64,000 nucleotides of DNA from Mytilus galloprovincialis (lineage: Eukaryota > Mollusca > Bivalvia > Mytilida > Mytilidae): NCBI RefSeq assembly GCF_965363235.1, contig NC_134844.1, forward strand, positions 95,504,664 to 95,568,663. Reading direction: 5' to 3'. The position numbers were made by a program, and so were the translations under genes. This document shows positions 23,047 to 36,400 of the stretch, piece after piece; the stretch's first letter is position 1; each line of letters begins with the position of its first letter. The notes under the pieces were generated by a model that ran no database searches, was not told where the DNA came from, and was given only the letters and a program-made list of their open reading frames with translations.

Positions 23047-23317
23047 CACAGGTGCTTTGAGGACAGGATCCTGTATGAGCCCCATATAGTCCCTCCCCCT
23101 TATTATCATAAATCTCAGATTTTTCGATATATATCACTTATTTGTACCATATATATACTAATATACCATATTTATACTCTAAATATGCATGTTTACTATC
23201 AACGTGAATCTCGACTGTACAAATAAGTGATATATATCGAAAAATCTGAGATTTATGATAATAAGGGGGAGGGACTATATGGGGCTCATACAGGATCCTG
23301 TCCTCAAAGCACCTGTG
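23047..23317. repeat. Perfect 101-bp inverted repeat with a 69-bp spacer
   Basis: Arm 23047-23147 and arm 23217-23317 are exact complements over all 101 bases. Both end in GTAC at the spacer and CACAGGTG at the outside. The spacer is AT-rich. A transcript would fold into a long uninterrupted duplex. It lies about 70 bp beyond the poly(A) signals of the lectin gene. No ORF of its own is convincing. It could be a young foldback element or a hairpin-RNA source. Confidence 0.9.
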
Positions 23318-23385
23318 ACTATGATGGGCTTTCACTAGATAACAAAGAGCAACTAAAGAAGAAATTACATTTTTTTATATATATT

Positions 23386-23413
23386 TTTATTTACAGTCGT
23401 TGGGTAATTTATT
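23386..23413 (-). terminator. Two AATAAA poly(A) signals of the lectin gene
   Basis: AATAAA on the minus strand at 23408-23413 and again at 23386-23391, 65 to 92 bases after the lectin stop codon. Either could direct 3' end formation. Confidence 0.6.
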
Positions 23414-23477
23414 TCACACCTCTGTCTTCCTGAAAACAATCCTTCCAAGTTGACTAAACAAGAATCGAAATAAGCTC

Positions 23478-23495
23478 CTAACCACCATTGCATTT
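23478..23495 (-). CDS. C-type lectin exon 8 (KCNGG and stop)
   Basis: The acceptor TTTTCAG leads to AAATGCAATGGTGGTTAG, in phase with exon 7. It adds a cysteine that could pair with C113. Poly(A) signals follow within 100 bases. Confidence 0.65.
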   Translation of the reverse strand, partial: KCNGG

Positions 23496-26400
23496 CTGAA
23501 AACATATATCAATGCATAATAAGTAAATTAAGACCAATAATAATTTACACTACTTTGTAAAATGCTATTGAAAGGTGATTATAAGGGATTTACTGAGATG
23601 ATTCAGAATGTTAAAAATGAAATTTAAACCAGTTTTTAACAAATGTCAAAAATAAAATTTTAAACAAGGTCGTGTTTAATATCGTAGCGGCTACCTGCGG
23701 CTACCTGCTATCAATATCTATATATACATAATAGGAGCTAGGCTAAATACACGTTCAATAGTAATAAATCTACGTAGCAATAGAACAAAGCCGCTACGAT
23801 ATTGAATACAACCCACTTTTTTTTAAATGGAAATTTTGAAAATGGCCCTACCTCTACATGATGTAATAATTACAGTGGCGGATCCAGCCATTTTAAAAAG
23901 GGGGGTCCCAACCCAGGACAAAAGGGGGGGTTCCAACTATATGTCCCCATTCAAATGCATTGATCAGCCAAAAAAAAAAGGGGGGGGTTCCGCCACTGAA
24001 TTGATTTGTTATAATTGTATGATTCCAAGCGATAGCTATATATATCCATCGACATATCGTTTTGATGAAAAGAGGCTTTAAAGTGGTGAATTTAAGTTTG
24101 GTCAATCTAAGTTGAAACTAAGAGAACAATACATAGAAGTTAACTTTCAACATGTTCAATGCTACAATTTTACTTACTACTGGTAGCTCGCAAATATAGT
24201 TTTCTTGCTCATCACAATCATCAGCGTCCCAACCCCAAATACCATCACTGTTAAGTTCTATTTCTACACAGCTAGTTCTGCCACGCATGCCCACTTCATT
24301 TTCTAAAAAATAGAAATAAAATAGTAAAGATGATTGGAGTTGAAATTTTGAGGTAAAATTATTCATATTACAAGTATTATGTCATACAGCTGATGTTTTA
24401 CAAAACACGAAAATCGGACATTGAATCAGATAAGTTGAATCAGATATTGAATTAGATATTGAATCAGATATTGAATTTTATACTGCAATCAGCTGCTTTA
24501 CTATACAGATAAAGCTATACGTATAAACGTTAGCTTTATACGTCAATGACCCCAACTAACCTATAAGCCCCGCCTACTTACCGGAACTACTGTATTTCAG
24601 CAACAACGTCACGTCACAACCATGACAACGTGTAGTAACAAAGGTCAAACTTTAATGAATTTAACTTGTTATGTCTTCAAATTGGTAATTTATATACCAT
24701 GTTTATTAAATGTTATTAATTAAGTTAATTTTCCCTTTCTAATTCCTTAAAATGTCAATGTTTTACCGCCTGGACTACGCTTATAGGGAAATACCCCAAA
24801 ATGGTACCCCAAGAGGGAAATTCCAAACACTTTTTTTTAACACTGTTTGTAACATATTTTTTTTAATTTTTAAAATTTTTTATCGATTTCAGTATAAAAA
24901 CAATATACGTATAGTGTCTTGAAATATGAAATTTATTGGTATTCGGCACGAAACAGGGGAAATGCTCGGTAGAACCTCGCATTTCCCCCGTTTTTAAGCC
25001 TCACAAATACATTTCATATTTCAAGACACTATACGTATATTGTCTAAAGATATTGAATCGGATATTGAATTAGATATTGAATTCTTAGGTATGTTTGGTC
25101 TAGTTCCAAATCTCTTGTTATTGACTGCCTGTGAATTCGCCTTTTAAGAATCCAAAGAATTATGGGTAATTTCATTGTTCGTACCCAATGAGGATAACGT
25201 CACGTCATTGGTTAATTTCCATTGTTTATGGCATTTTTAACCAATCACTACGTTTTGGTGAACACTTTTGAAAACATGACCCAGGATGCATTAGATTCTG
25301 AAACGGCGAATTGCAAAACAGAGAATAAAATCTTGTTGTGCACTTATCTGTACGGATGACTACTGTAACAGATTACTAGTCAATCTTGCAAAGTTTTGTA
25401 AAATATTTTATTGTTCTATCTTTTATATTAGCTTTACGTTCTCCTATATATTCAAACGGTATAACGTTACTTTCGTTCATTTCAAGTTTTGTTTTATTTT
25501 TAAATTAGCGTGCACTAAATTTTGTCTGTAGAATTCTAATGACTTCATTTCAATTTTCATTTCTGAGTTATGACAAAAAAGAACAGCAGTTAATAACTTT
25601 TACTGAATAAAAACTTGGCAATGGATTTAAAGAAATGTTTAACGAAGAAAAATCATGTAATCGCTCCTTATTTCGAATCAATAATTTCGTGCGATGTCCA
25701 AATTCTACGATGTTTGATAGTCTGAGGAAATTCAGGTAATGATGATTTTTTATTCATAAATGAGTACGAGAAGCATGATAAGCATTGAAACGAATATAAG
25801 TCATGATTTGATGACAAAAATAACCAAAATATGTGTTGCGTTTTTATAGTCCGTCAGTATACAGTGATATTGTTTGCCTTAAATTAATGGAGAATAAAGG
25901 CCTTTCCCCCTGGAGACAAATCCCAATTTGAAAAAAAAGGCTTAAAATTATTCCCAAAAAGACAACTTTTTTTCCAAACAGTGCAGTTTCAGTAGTAATT
26001 GTTCATGAATTCAAACTGAAAAACACTCATTTATAAATTTTTCATACCTAAAATAACTATATGTGCAGATTTGAGGGTCTATTTATGTATCATCACTGAC
26101 AATAAGGAGTCTTATTTCAAAGCAGGGTTTGGCTCTTGAAAAGGGGTCTGTAAATTGAAGTTTCAGTCAAATTCATTGTTTATTCTAAATTTCCCAATTT
26201 GATGAAAATTACGCGTATTTTCCCAATAAAAAAGGGTAGAGGTAGTTTTGAAAAAAGCCAACAATATCACTGGTATATGACGTCGGTTAAAAATTATCAA
26301 ATACACACATCAAACGTAGCAGTAACAAAAAGTTTAATTGTCGTCATACTAACCTATTCCAAATGGCAGAGCATTGAAATCAAACTTTTTGTTGTTTACT

Positions 26401-29400
26401 TTAAACATAAAGTTCCCGGAACTCTTTAAATCGTTAGCACCAGTCCAAACATCCACATCATTGTCACCTGGGTGTAAGTTAATATAAATTACAAGATTTA
26501 AATAAAGATGCTTCTTTTAGTAATTTTACATGGTTCTAAAAGAGTTAAACATGTTAAACGTGCTCAAAGTTGTTATATGAAGTGCAGATTTTACATGTGC
26601 ATGCTACAATCATCATGAAATTACTAGTTGAATCAAGCCTTTTGGTTTGTTATGCCGCCTTGTTTTAATGGTGTAACTGTTATGCAGAGCATGTGCAGTC
26701 AGCCATTTGACATTATATCAGGAAATAAAATATAGATTTGGAAGGCCTCAACCAATCAAAATTACGAAATCGTATGAAACTTCCTACTTAATTTTCTAGT
26801 GATTATATGTATAGCCATTGTGTCCTGTTTTGAATAGATCTGGGTTATATACTCTCAGCGTCGATTTTACCGTTAAATTTAATTAACTCAATTAAGTAAC
26901 GGGTTATTTCAGAGCATCGTGTTATGTAATACCAGAGCCTTGTGTTATGCCAGATCCCGTTGTGATTTTCATGAGACACGTGTGACCATTGAAAATCACA
27001 TTATCGTTGCTTTAATTGTAAACGAAAAGTAAACATAAGGTCATTGAAATAAAAGGCGGAAGATATAAAAAAAATTCATTGAGAAGTACAAAATATAGAC
27101 AATTTCATAGCTTGATTGAACATGTCGTGGTCTTGTGTAACGATGGATTCATACATACATATAAGTCCTTAGCACAGGTTTGTAACACTTGACATATATG
27201 TCCTTTCGCATTTAGCAATTATTTTTTGGCTACATATAATATAATATCTTTATTCCTATATACAGGCAATACATTGTCAGAGGCTGATTTTTAGGGGTGG
27301 AGGGGCGACTGTGGCAGGGTGCCCGCCCCCTTTCTGGGAAAATGTTTGTTGATTATATAGGGAATCACTGAAACATGGCCTCTTAGGCAGTCAGTGGCCA
27401 CTTGTGAAAATTTCTGGATTCGCCACTGATTGTATCGTTACAGAGACTGAACCAGGGAGGTGATGCATATTTTTTTTAAAAGAAGAGTTCAATTTTTTCA
27501 AAAAGATAAATGGTAAGTGCATTGGTGGATCCAAAGGGGGGAGTCTACCTCCTTATCTGGACGATCAAATCAATGCATTTGAATAGGGACATATACCGGT
27601 AGTTGGAATCCCTCCCTTTTACTTGGGTAGTTACTCCTTTTTTTTAAAGGGCATTCTCAGATGGTTATCGCTTAACGTCAAAATTATTCAAAAAGGATTT
27701 ACGAAACGTTCTAAAGCTTAAATATTAAACTGATTTAATAGGTTTACCTCCCTTTCTCAATGCCCGACTTTTATCAGAAAACGAAGACACACTTACCAAT
27801 GCCAAATTTCTTTCGGAGTGCCTCCATCTCTGCTAGACTATCAGGTACTAAGAGATGAGCTCCACTAGTACTGGTACAAACGGCCTGAAAATTAAAAGGA
27901 ATTCAATTCAACTCATTAAAAGCGTAACAGACTAAATATAAAATAGAAGATGTGGTATGATTGCCAATGAGACAACTGTCCATAAGTAACCAAAATGACA
28001 CAGATATTAACAAGTATAGGTCATCTTACGGCCTTCAACAATGAGCAAAGCTCATACCACATACAGCTATAAAAGGCCCTGATAAAACAATGTAAAACAG
28101 TTTAAACGCGAAAGCTAACGGCGTTATATATATATATTTATAAAAAGAACTTTACATTGTTGTATCAGGACTCATTCCAGGACAGCTTATTAATAACTAT
28201 ACATAATAGGTTTTGCTCAGTTGAAGACCATAAAGTTGGAAACGTGTACGTCATTCGGTCTCTGTGTGGTAGATATAGTTGCAACACTGGTAATATATGC
28301 ATCCTCTATATACATGATATAAGTACCTCTTTATTGGTTCAAGAAATTCCTAGTCGATTTGAAAGCAACAACCAATTCATAATCAAATATCAACACAAAA
28401 TTTATTTTATATAATTTCATCTGCATGGTAGAAAGTCTACATTCCTTTCTTTTACGACGAAGTACTGTAAATAGAAGACTAGTACAACAGCGTCGTGAGG
28501 AACATATTGTTTTAAAACATAGGGTTATAATATTTGTGAATGTTTGTGTACGTGACGCAATTTTTGTAATACACTGTCTAGTTCATATTTTTACCCTGAG
28601 AGTTATAAAAATAGTTAAGGCATGTATTTTTAGATACCGTTTTGAATTAATCATCAGTGTTAAATGCTTCTTTTAACGACCTTGATTATACTAGTATTAT
28701 GACGGCTATTTTGTAGGGGCATCGGTGGTCGAATGGTGTAAGTGGTCATACTACTGTATTACTACCCAGGTCGTGCATTCGTAACCCACACATGGTTCTC
28801 TCAGAGCACTTCGGCTCCAACTACTGTACTACTACCCAGGTCTTGCATTCGTAACCCACACATGGTTCTCTCGGGGCACTTCGGCTCCATCTACTGTACT
28901 ACTACCCAGGTCGTGCATTCGTAACCCATACATGGTTCTCTCAGGGCACTTCGGCTCCAACTACTGTATTACTACCCAGCTCGTGCATTCGTAACCCACA
29001 CATGGTTCTCTCGGGGCTCTTCGGCTCCAACTACTGTATTACTACCCAGGTCGTGCATTCGTAACCCACACATGGTTCTCTCATGGCACTTCGGCTCCAA
29101 CTACTGTATTACTACCCAGGTCGTGCATTCGTAACCCACACATGGTTCTCTCAGGGCACTTCTGCTCCATCTACTAATAAAAACTGACCGCAACGAAATC
29201 GAACAATAGTGCTAGAATTAACCCCACCAAAACCAGTATGATCACCGTAAAGGAACTATGTGGACCACTCGAACATTGTCCCCTCCTCTAAAATAAACCC
29301 CACCAAACCAGTATGATCACCGTAAAGGAACTATGTGGACCACTCGAACATTGTCCCCTCCTCTAAAATAAACCCCACCAAACCAGTATGGTCACCGTTA

Positions 29401-31899
29401 AGGAACTATGTGGACCACTCGAACATTGTACCCTTCTCTAAAATAAACCCCACCAAACCAGTATGATCACCGTAAAGGAACTATGTGGACCACTCGAACA
29501 TTGTCCCCTCCTCTAAAATAAACCCCACCAAACCAGTATGATCACCGTAAAGGAACTATGTGGACTACTCGAACATTGTACCCTTCTCTAAAATAAACCC
29601 CACCCAAACCAGTATGGTCACCGTAAAGGAACTATGTGGACCACTCGAACATTGTCCCCTTCTCTAAAATAAACCCCACCAAACCAGTATGGTCACCGTT
29701 AAGGAACTATGTGGACCACTCGAACATTGTACCCTTCTCTAAAATAAACCCCACCAAACCAGTATGATCACCGTAAAGGAACTATGTGGACCACTCGAAC
29801 ATTGTACCCTTCTCTAAAATAAACCCCACCCAAACCAGTATGGTCACCGTAAAGGAACTATGTGGACTACTCGAACATTGTACCCTTCTCTAAAATAAAC
29901 CCCACCCAAACCAGTATGATCACTGTAAAGGAACTATGTGGACCACTCGAACATTGTACCCTTCTCTAAAATAAACCCCACCAAACCAGTATGGTCACCG
30001 TAAAGGAACTATGTGGACCACTCGAACATTGTCCTCTCCTCTAAAATAAACCCCACCAAACCAGTATGATCACCGTAAAGGAATTATGTGGACCACTCGA
30101 ACATTGTACCCTTCTCTAAAATTAACCCCACCCAAACCAGTATGATCACCGTAAAGGAACTATGTGGACCACTCGAACATTGTCCCCTTCTCTAAAATAA
30201 ACCCCACCAAACCAGTATGGTCACCGTAAAGGAACTATGTGGACCACTCGAACATTGTACCCTTCTCTAAAATAAACCCCACCAAACCAGTATGATCACC
30301 GTAAAGGAATTATGTGGACCACTCGAACATTGTACCCTTCTCTAAAATAAACCCCACCCAAACCAGTATGATCACCGTAAAGGAATTATGTGGATCACTC
30401 GAACATTGTACCCTTCTCTAAAATAAACCCCACCCAAACCAGTATGGTCACCGTAAAGGAACTATGTGGACCACTCGAACATTGTCCCCTTCTCTAAAAT
30501 AAACCCATCCAAACCAGTATGATCACCGTAAAGGAACTATGTGGACCACTCGAACATTGTCCCCTTCTCTAAAATAAACCCCACCAAACCAGTATGATCA
30601 CCGTAAAGGAACTATGTGGACCACTCGAACATTGTCCTCTCCTCTAAAATTAACCCCACCCAAACCATTATGGTCACCGTAAAGGAACTATGTGGACCAC
30701 TCGAACATTGTCCTCTCCTCTAAAATTAACCCCACCCAAACCAGTATGGTCACCATAAAGGAACTATGTGGACCATTCGAGCATTGTCCCCTCGGACTCC
30801 TCTCAAAAATATCCCCCTCCAAACAAGTATCAACACAAAGAAATGTCTTATACATCAGCAGAATGCCAACTCCTTGCATCGTTTTTTCCACTAAACAAGT
30901 AACAGTTGGGACTGATTTGTTGATCGTCAAGCTTTGAATAACCAGCCGGACACGTGACTGCTGAACAAACTACACCTCCTCCTCCGCTTCCACCTCCAAC
31001 TACACCACCACCTCCTCCTCCGCCTCCACCTCCAACTACACCACCACCTCCAGCTGTTGTACCTAAAGTAAATATTATATGTCAATATTCTCCATTCAAA
31101 AATACCATTGATATATTAATTATTTTGTTTCGTTGCTTTATTGTATTTTTCATCAGGAATACCAACAGAAAGATATTGACCAAGATTTTATTTTTTGAAA
31201 TGTTTGTAAGAAATATTTTATTATAAAGGATATCTATATCCGGAAAAAAACAAAACTAATAATAATGAGGGCCCTCATGGGGTTTTTGATTATGTGATTA
31301 CTTGGCCGTTTTTTTAATGATTATTTGATTATTAAGCCAAATATTTCATGATTATTTGATTACCTAGGACTGTATTTTTAGTTTATGATTATTTGATTAC
31401 TAAAGATAAGCAAATATTTAATGATTATGTGATTATATTGGCAAAAAAATGGTGATTATGTGATTACTAGGACCCCCATGAGGGGCCTCAATAATAAATC
31501 TTTTTAACGAATTCTTTGTTTGTGTGTTTTGGGCTTCAGTCTTAGAAAACGTATGTACACAATTGTATTATTTTTATTCTGTGTAATTTTTAAATGGTAT
31601 TTGAGGGTCAAGGCACATCAATTCAGTAACAACAATATTAAAGATATTCAAATATATTAATTAGGGTCAGAATGTGTATAATGAAAAGATATGAATTCCA
31701 ACATTAAAGTAAAAAAAAGTTAATACAGTTAGTATTTATGTAAAACATTTACAAAGTACAGATTTCCGTCTATCAAATACAAAATATATATCAGTATACA
31801 ATACGTATACCAGTAACAATTGTACAAATAAAGTATGCAATAGTGGGCGCCACTAGTTGGAATGGACGGTTTATTAATTGGACCCTAACTCCTCTGAAA

Positions 31900-31975
<76 letters not shown>

Positions 31976-33425
31976 GTTTGTACATACTAAATTTTACTTT
32001 GTAACATTCTCATGTCCACAAAAAAACCACAAATCTTCTTAAAAATATCAAAATTCGGGGACGTTATCGATCGGTGTCTTATACGCTTTTGTGCATGCTC
32101 AGTTGACGTATTACCCGCGAAATATATAAAAACTTTTTATTCCAATTGTACCACGATTTCTCGGGCATCTTCAAGTAAAATTTATGAGAACAGTAAGTAG
32201 GGTGTTATCAAATTCTACATGTGTACTTACGTGGTGAAGAAGGCCTTAACAACGATGGAACAATCGACAGTAATACAAATAGTCCAAGAATGCCTGATAA
32301 ACCTGGTAAACCTAAGTTAACAATAAATATATATATATATATATGATCTAGTTGTTTATTTAAAATTTCAAATCATTAAAAAAACTCATGTTCTAAACAG
32401 CACAACATATGTTTGACACATGCGTATAAGTTTTTAGACCGGTTTATTAAAAATGAATGTACATAAATCATCAGTAGGAAACAGGAATAGCCAAACCATT
32501 CTAAAGTTTTTTTTACGCTGCGACCTATAAAAATACTGCATTTGTCTCTAAGAACCAAAATAATTATTTCATTTCATGCCCTTTGCTCATTTTAACATTG
32601 GTAGACATTATAGTTGACCATAGTTTACCCCTTGCTAGCGTTCAGTATATTTCGACAAATATAATGCCTACAGAGGCGGATCAAGGGGGTCCAGAGGTTG
32701 GAACCCCCTCTTTTTGGACGATCAATGCATTTGAATGGGGACATATAGTTGGAAATACCCCCCCCCCCTTTTGTCCTGGGTTGGGAACCACCTCTTTTTT
32801 AAAATGGCTGGATCCGCCCCTGTATTGCCTACCAATGTTAAAATGAACAGAGTATGACATGAAGGAATTATTCCTAACTGTCGTATATATTTTGAAGCAT
32901 ATTTTCTTTCTTAAAAGCGTCATGTACCTAGTCAGGAAAATGGCAAGTGTTATGTTATAGTTCGTTTCTGTGTATGTTCCATTGTCGGTTTTCTTTTTTT
33001 TCTTTTTTTTTTTTTTTTTTGCACTTTAGTGTTTCTGTTGTTTCCCTCTGATATTTGATGTGTTTCCCTTAGTTTTAAATTGTAACTCAGATTTGTTTTC
33101 TCGCAATCGAGTTATGACTTTCGAACACAGCGGTATACTACCGTTGCCTTTATTTATATTAACTAACAATCGCAAAACATGAAGAATGGCGATTGTTCAC
33201 TTGTGTTTAGTTCAAATTTGAGATACATGTGTATTCCAACAATGCGTTTAAAAACATCCTTGATAGTTCTCCGTAAATGTGAAGTGTGAAAAAATAGAAA
33301 CAATGATGTGGTATGATAAGATAAGCCAAACCAACCGAAAATCAAGTTTGTTATCGTTAGTGTTTTAAAGAAACAACAAGATGTGCAAACAATTTAAACA
33401 AAGAGCAGAAAAACTGGAAATGAAG

Positions 33426-33471
<46 letters not shown>

Positions 33472-36400
33472 AAAGAAATAAAAAATGAAGAATAAAGATA
33501 AATTTAGAAAAAATACTTTGGCTGTTATCTGCTCTTTGGTCGGGTGTTGTCTCTTTGACATATTCCCCATTTCCCTTTTCAATTTTACTGTAATAATGCA
33601 GTGTTTAAATATAGATTGAGAGAATAGTAAGCATAAAAGAGAAAGAAAATAGAAAAATGATCTTCAAATTTCAAGAATATAAAAAAAATTAACACCCCAA
33701 AAGCAATAATCTCATAGTTATAAATGATGTGATTCTTAATTGTGTCACGTTACCTTCATCCGTAGTGTCTTCGTTATCTCTCAACAGGAAAATTTGTTGG
33801 GTTGCTGGCGCTGTGTCATCTAGAGCAAAACCGCTGACCAAAGAAGTCTTTACAAGGAGTATACCAAGTAATACTGACAGAAAGATCAGTCGGTGCTTTG
33901 AAAAGAAATAAAAACATATATAACTTGTGTCGCATTCGGTACACCCAGGCAGATCTAACTAGAGGGTAGCGGATTCTGTCGAATGTTGCCGATTGCGATT
34001 GCCGTCAGTAATATGCATGTCCGTCTTGTTATTCATTGATACATTGCGTTTAAAACTGCCATTGAAATGCGTTCATTGGTTAATAGTTAGTTAAAATCTT
34101 ATAAAACGAGTTTCTGGTGATTATGATGAAATATAAGAAAATAATAGTACCAATGTTGATAATCTTAACGTTTCAGTGAGAAAATTGTATCATAAAGTGC
34201 AAATACAATTTTTTAAACGAGACAAGTGACAAACTCAATAGTCGAAAATAAGCTGAAACGTCATTGTATAAACAAAAAGAACAACAGCAGTATAAAAAAA
34301 AACATGGAAAACGAAAAAATAAGCATAACGTGACTCACAAAAATCGAATGGGTGATCTCATGTGCTGCGGCAGATTATGAATATCTTGCTCCACATGTGT
34401 TAAAATGTTCTTAATGTGGTACCCAACACCATCACTAAAATTAATTTGGCTGGTTTAATTTTCATAAAATTTTGACAAAGTATTTACTTTGACCATTTGA
34501 CAAAAAAATAAAAATTTCAAAAAAATTTAACCAACCATTTTATCAGAAAAAATGCACTGGTTATATAGCAGTTTGACAAACACTTATTTTGATTATTGAG
34601 AAGTTAATATTCCCTTAACAACACAACGTAATTATCTCCCTGTAGTGTTAGGTACCACCTTAAATGATAGAAATTAAATTCTTCAAAAAGCCTTTTTGCT
34701 GTTACAAAACTAGTATTGAAAACGTAACTTTAAACAAAAAGCGATTGAACAGCAATGTGTAGTAGTCTCTGGATGTTTTTCGGACGTACTAAATATATAT
34801 GAAGTGTCATGTTATTTTCTATTTGCCTGTTACAGCGACAAATTTCTGACGCTACAAAATATTCCCTTGTTTTCAAGTGCTATGCCCAATGCCTCGTCAT
34901 TGTTTTATTAGATCTTGCATCAAAACCACCAACCATTTAGCTTTTGTGGGAGAGATTTTCACATTATTAACAAAGTTTTTAACTGGAAAAAATTGTTTTT
35001 CTTTAATGTCTCTAGAACATTTGTATTTCAAGAACTTAAGAATTAAAGGATCTACATACAGAAATACCATGTCACCCCCTTCCCCTCAATGAATAGTTAA
35101 TGCTTACAAATATATGAACTATTTCACATTGAAAATTTAGCTATAACAACACCTTTAAAAAATTACTGATAGAAGACAGTATATACATATAATTACATTA
35201 GATGTATGTTTCATTATATATAATACGTTATTCTGATTGGCTACACTGCAATCTCGTGTTATTCCTTGATCAACTTCATTACACAATAAAATTCGGTGCA
35301 TTACGTTTGCGCGCATTATCATTACATTTGCGCGCATTTTTTTGACAGGTAAACTCGGGTAGAATACAGGTCATAATACTTTATTATTTATTAATTTGTT
35401 CATTTATTTACAAGTATCAGTAAACCTTCCGTTAGTCTAAGTCTCCTAAGGCACCTATTTTGAAAGAATTCAATCAATAATATTTTAGGGAAAATACAGG
35501 TCATAATACTTATTTATTTATCAATTTGTTCAATTATTTACAATTATCAGTACCCCTTTCGTTAGTTTAAGTCTCTTCTTAGGCAGGAAAAAAAGGAGAT
35601 AAAGCCGCATATTTTTTTCGATTTTCAGATACAATTCAACAAGTCAAAGGTGTAGACAAAAGTTTAAGAAATCTGTGAAATAGCCCATTTATCATAACTT
35701 GAACTTAAGATATAACGGGGTTTTAAATTGATTTTAGAATTCAATATGAACAATATATAATTTGAATTAACAAACTATTTTCAAAATTAATAATTGATAG
35801 TCATATCTATTATGAAAATACCAATAAAGTATAGTAATTTATAATTTAATATATACGAATTATTTTTTTACCTGAGATTACCTGTAAAATGAATGCGCGC
35901 AAATGTAATCAAAAGCTGCGCGCAAACGTAAAATATTTTAATCCCCAAATGCGCGCAAACGTGGTGCGCCCATAAAATTTATCATTCATGATGACACAAA
36001 ATAAACAAAATTAAAAACCAATTGTTCAGAGAACAATTGAAGGTCTTTCCACCAGTAAATATCTATTTTGATATTAAAATATTAAAAATCAGTCTAAAAT
36101 GTCAGTTCCTATGGCTTTATGATGTATAGATATGAATTTTAACCAAAGGTCATAATCTAAAACGCCAAATTTACCTATGACCTTGACCTCAATTTCAAGG
36201 TCACAAACTGAGGGTCTCAAATCAAAAGACCCTAGGTCTCTAATATGTATGGTTAATAAGTAATATCACTTTACGCATAATTTTAGATGTGGTAGGGGCT
36301 AAAACTCCCATTTATTGTCTACGCACCCTTTCAACCAAAATTATTATGTTACGACATGTCGCAACTAACAATTTAGTAAAAATAATTTGTCGATATCTGA

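Noticed and set aside
28715..28790. Possible tRNA gene
   Set aside because: An A-box-like motif is present but no cloverleaf or intact B-box; SINE-derived sequence fits better.
30954..31226. Plus-strand proline-rich open frame
   Set aside because: It is the complement of the glycine-rich lectin exon 4, which has splice sites and a domain on the minus strand.
31791..31985. Open frame with IYIYIY repeats
   Set aside because: Translation of an (AT)n microsatellite.
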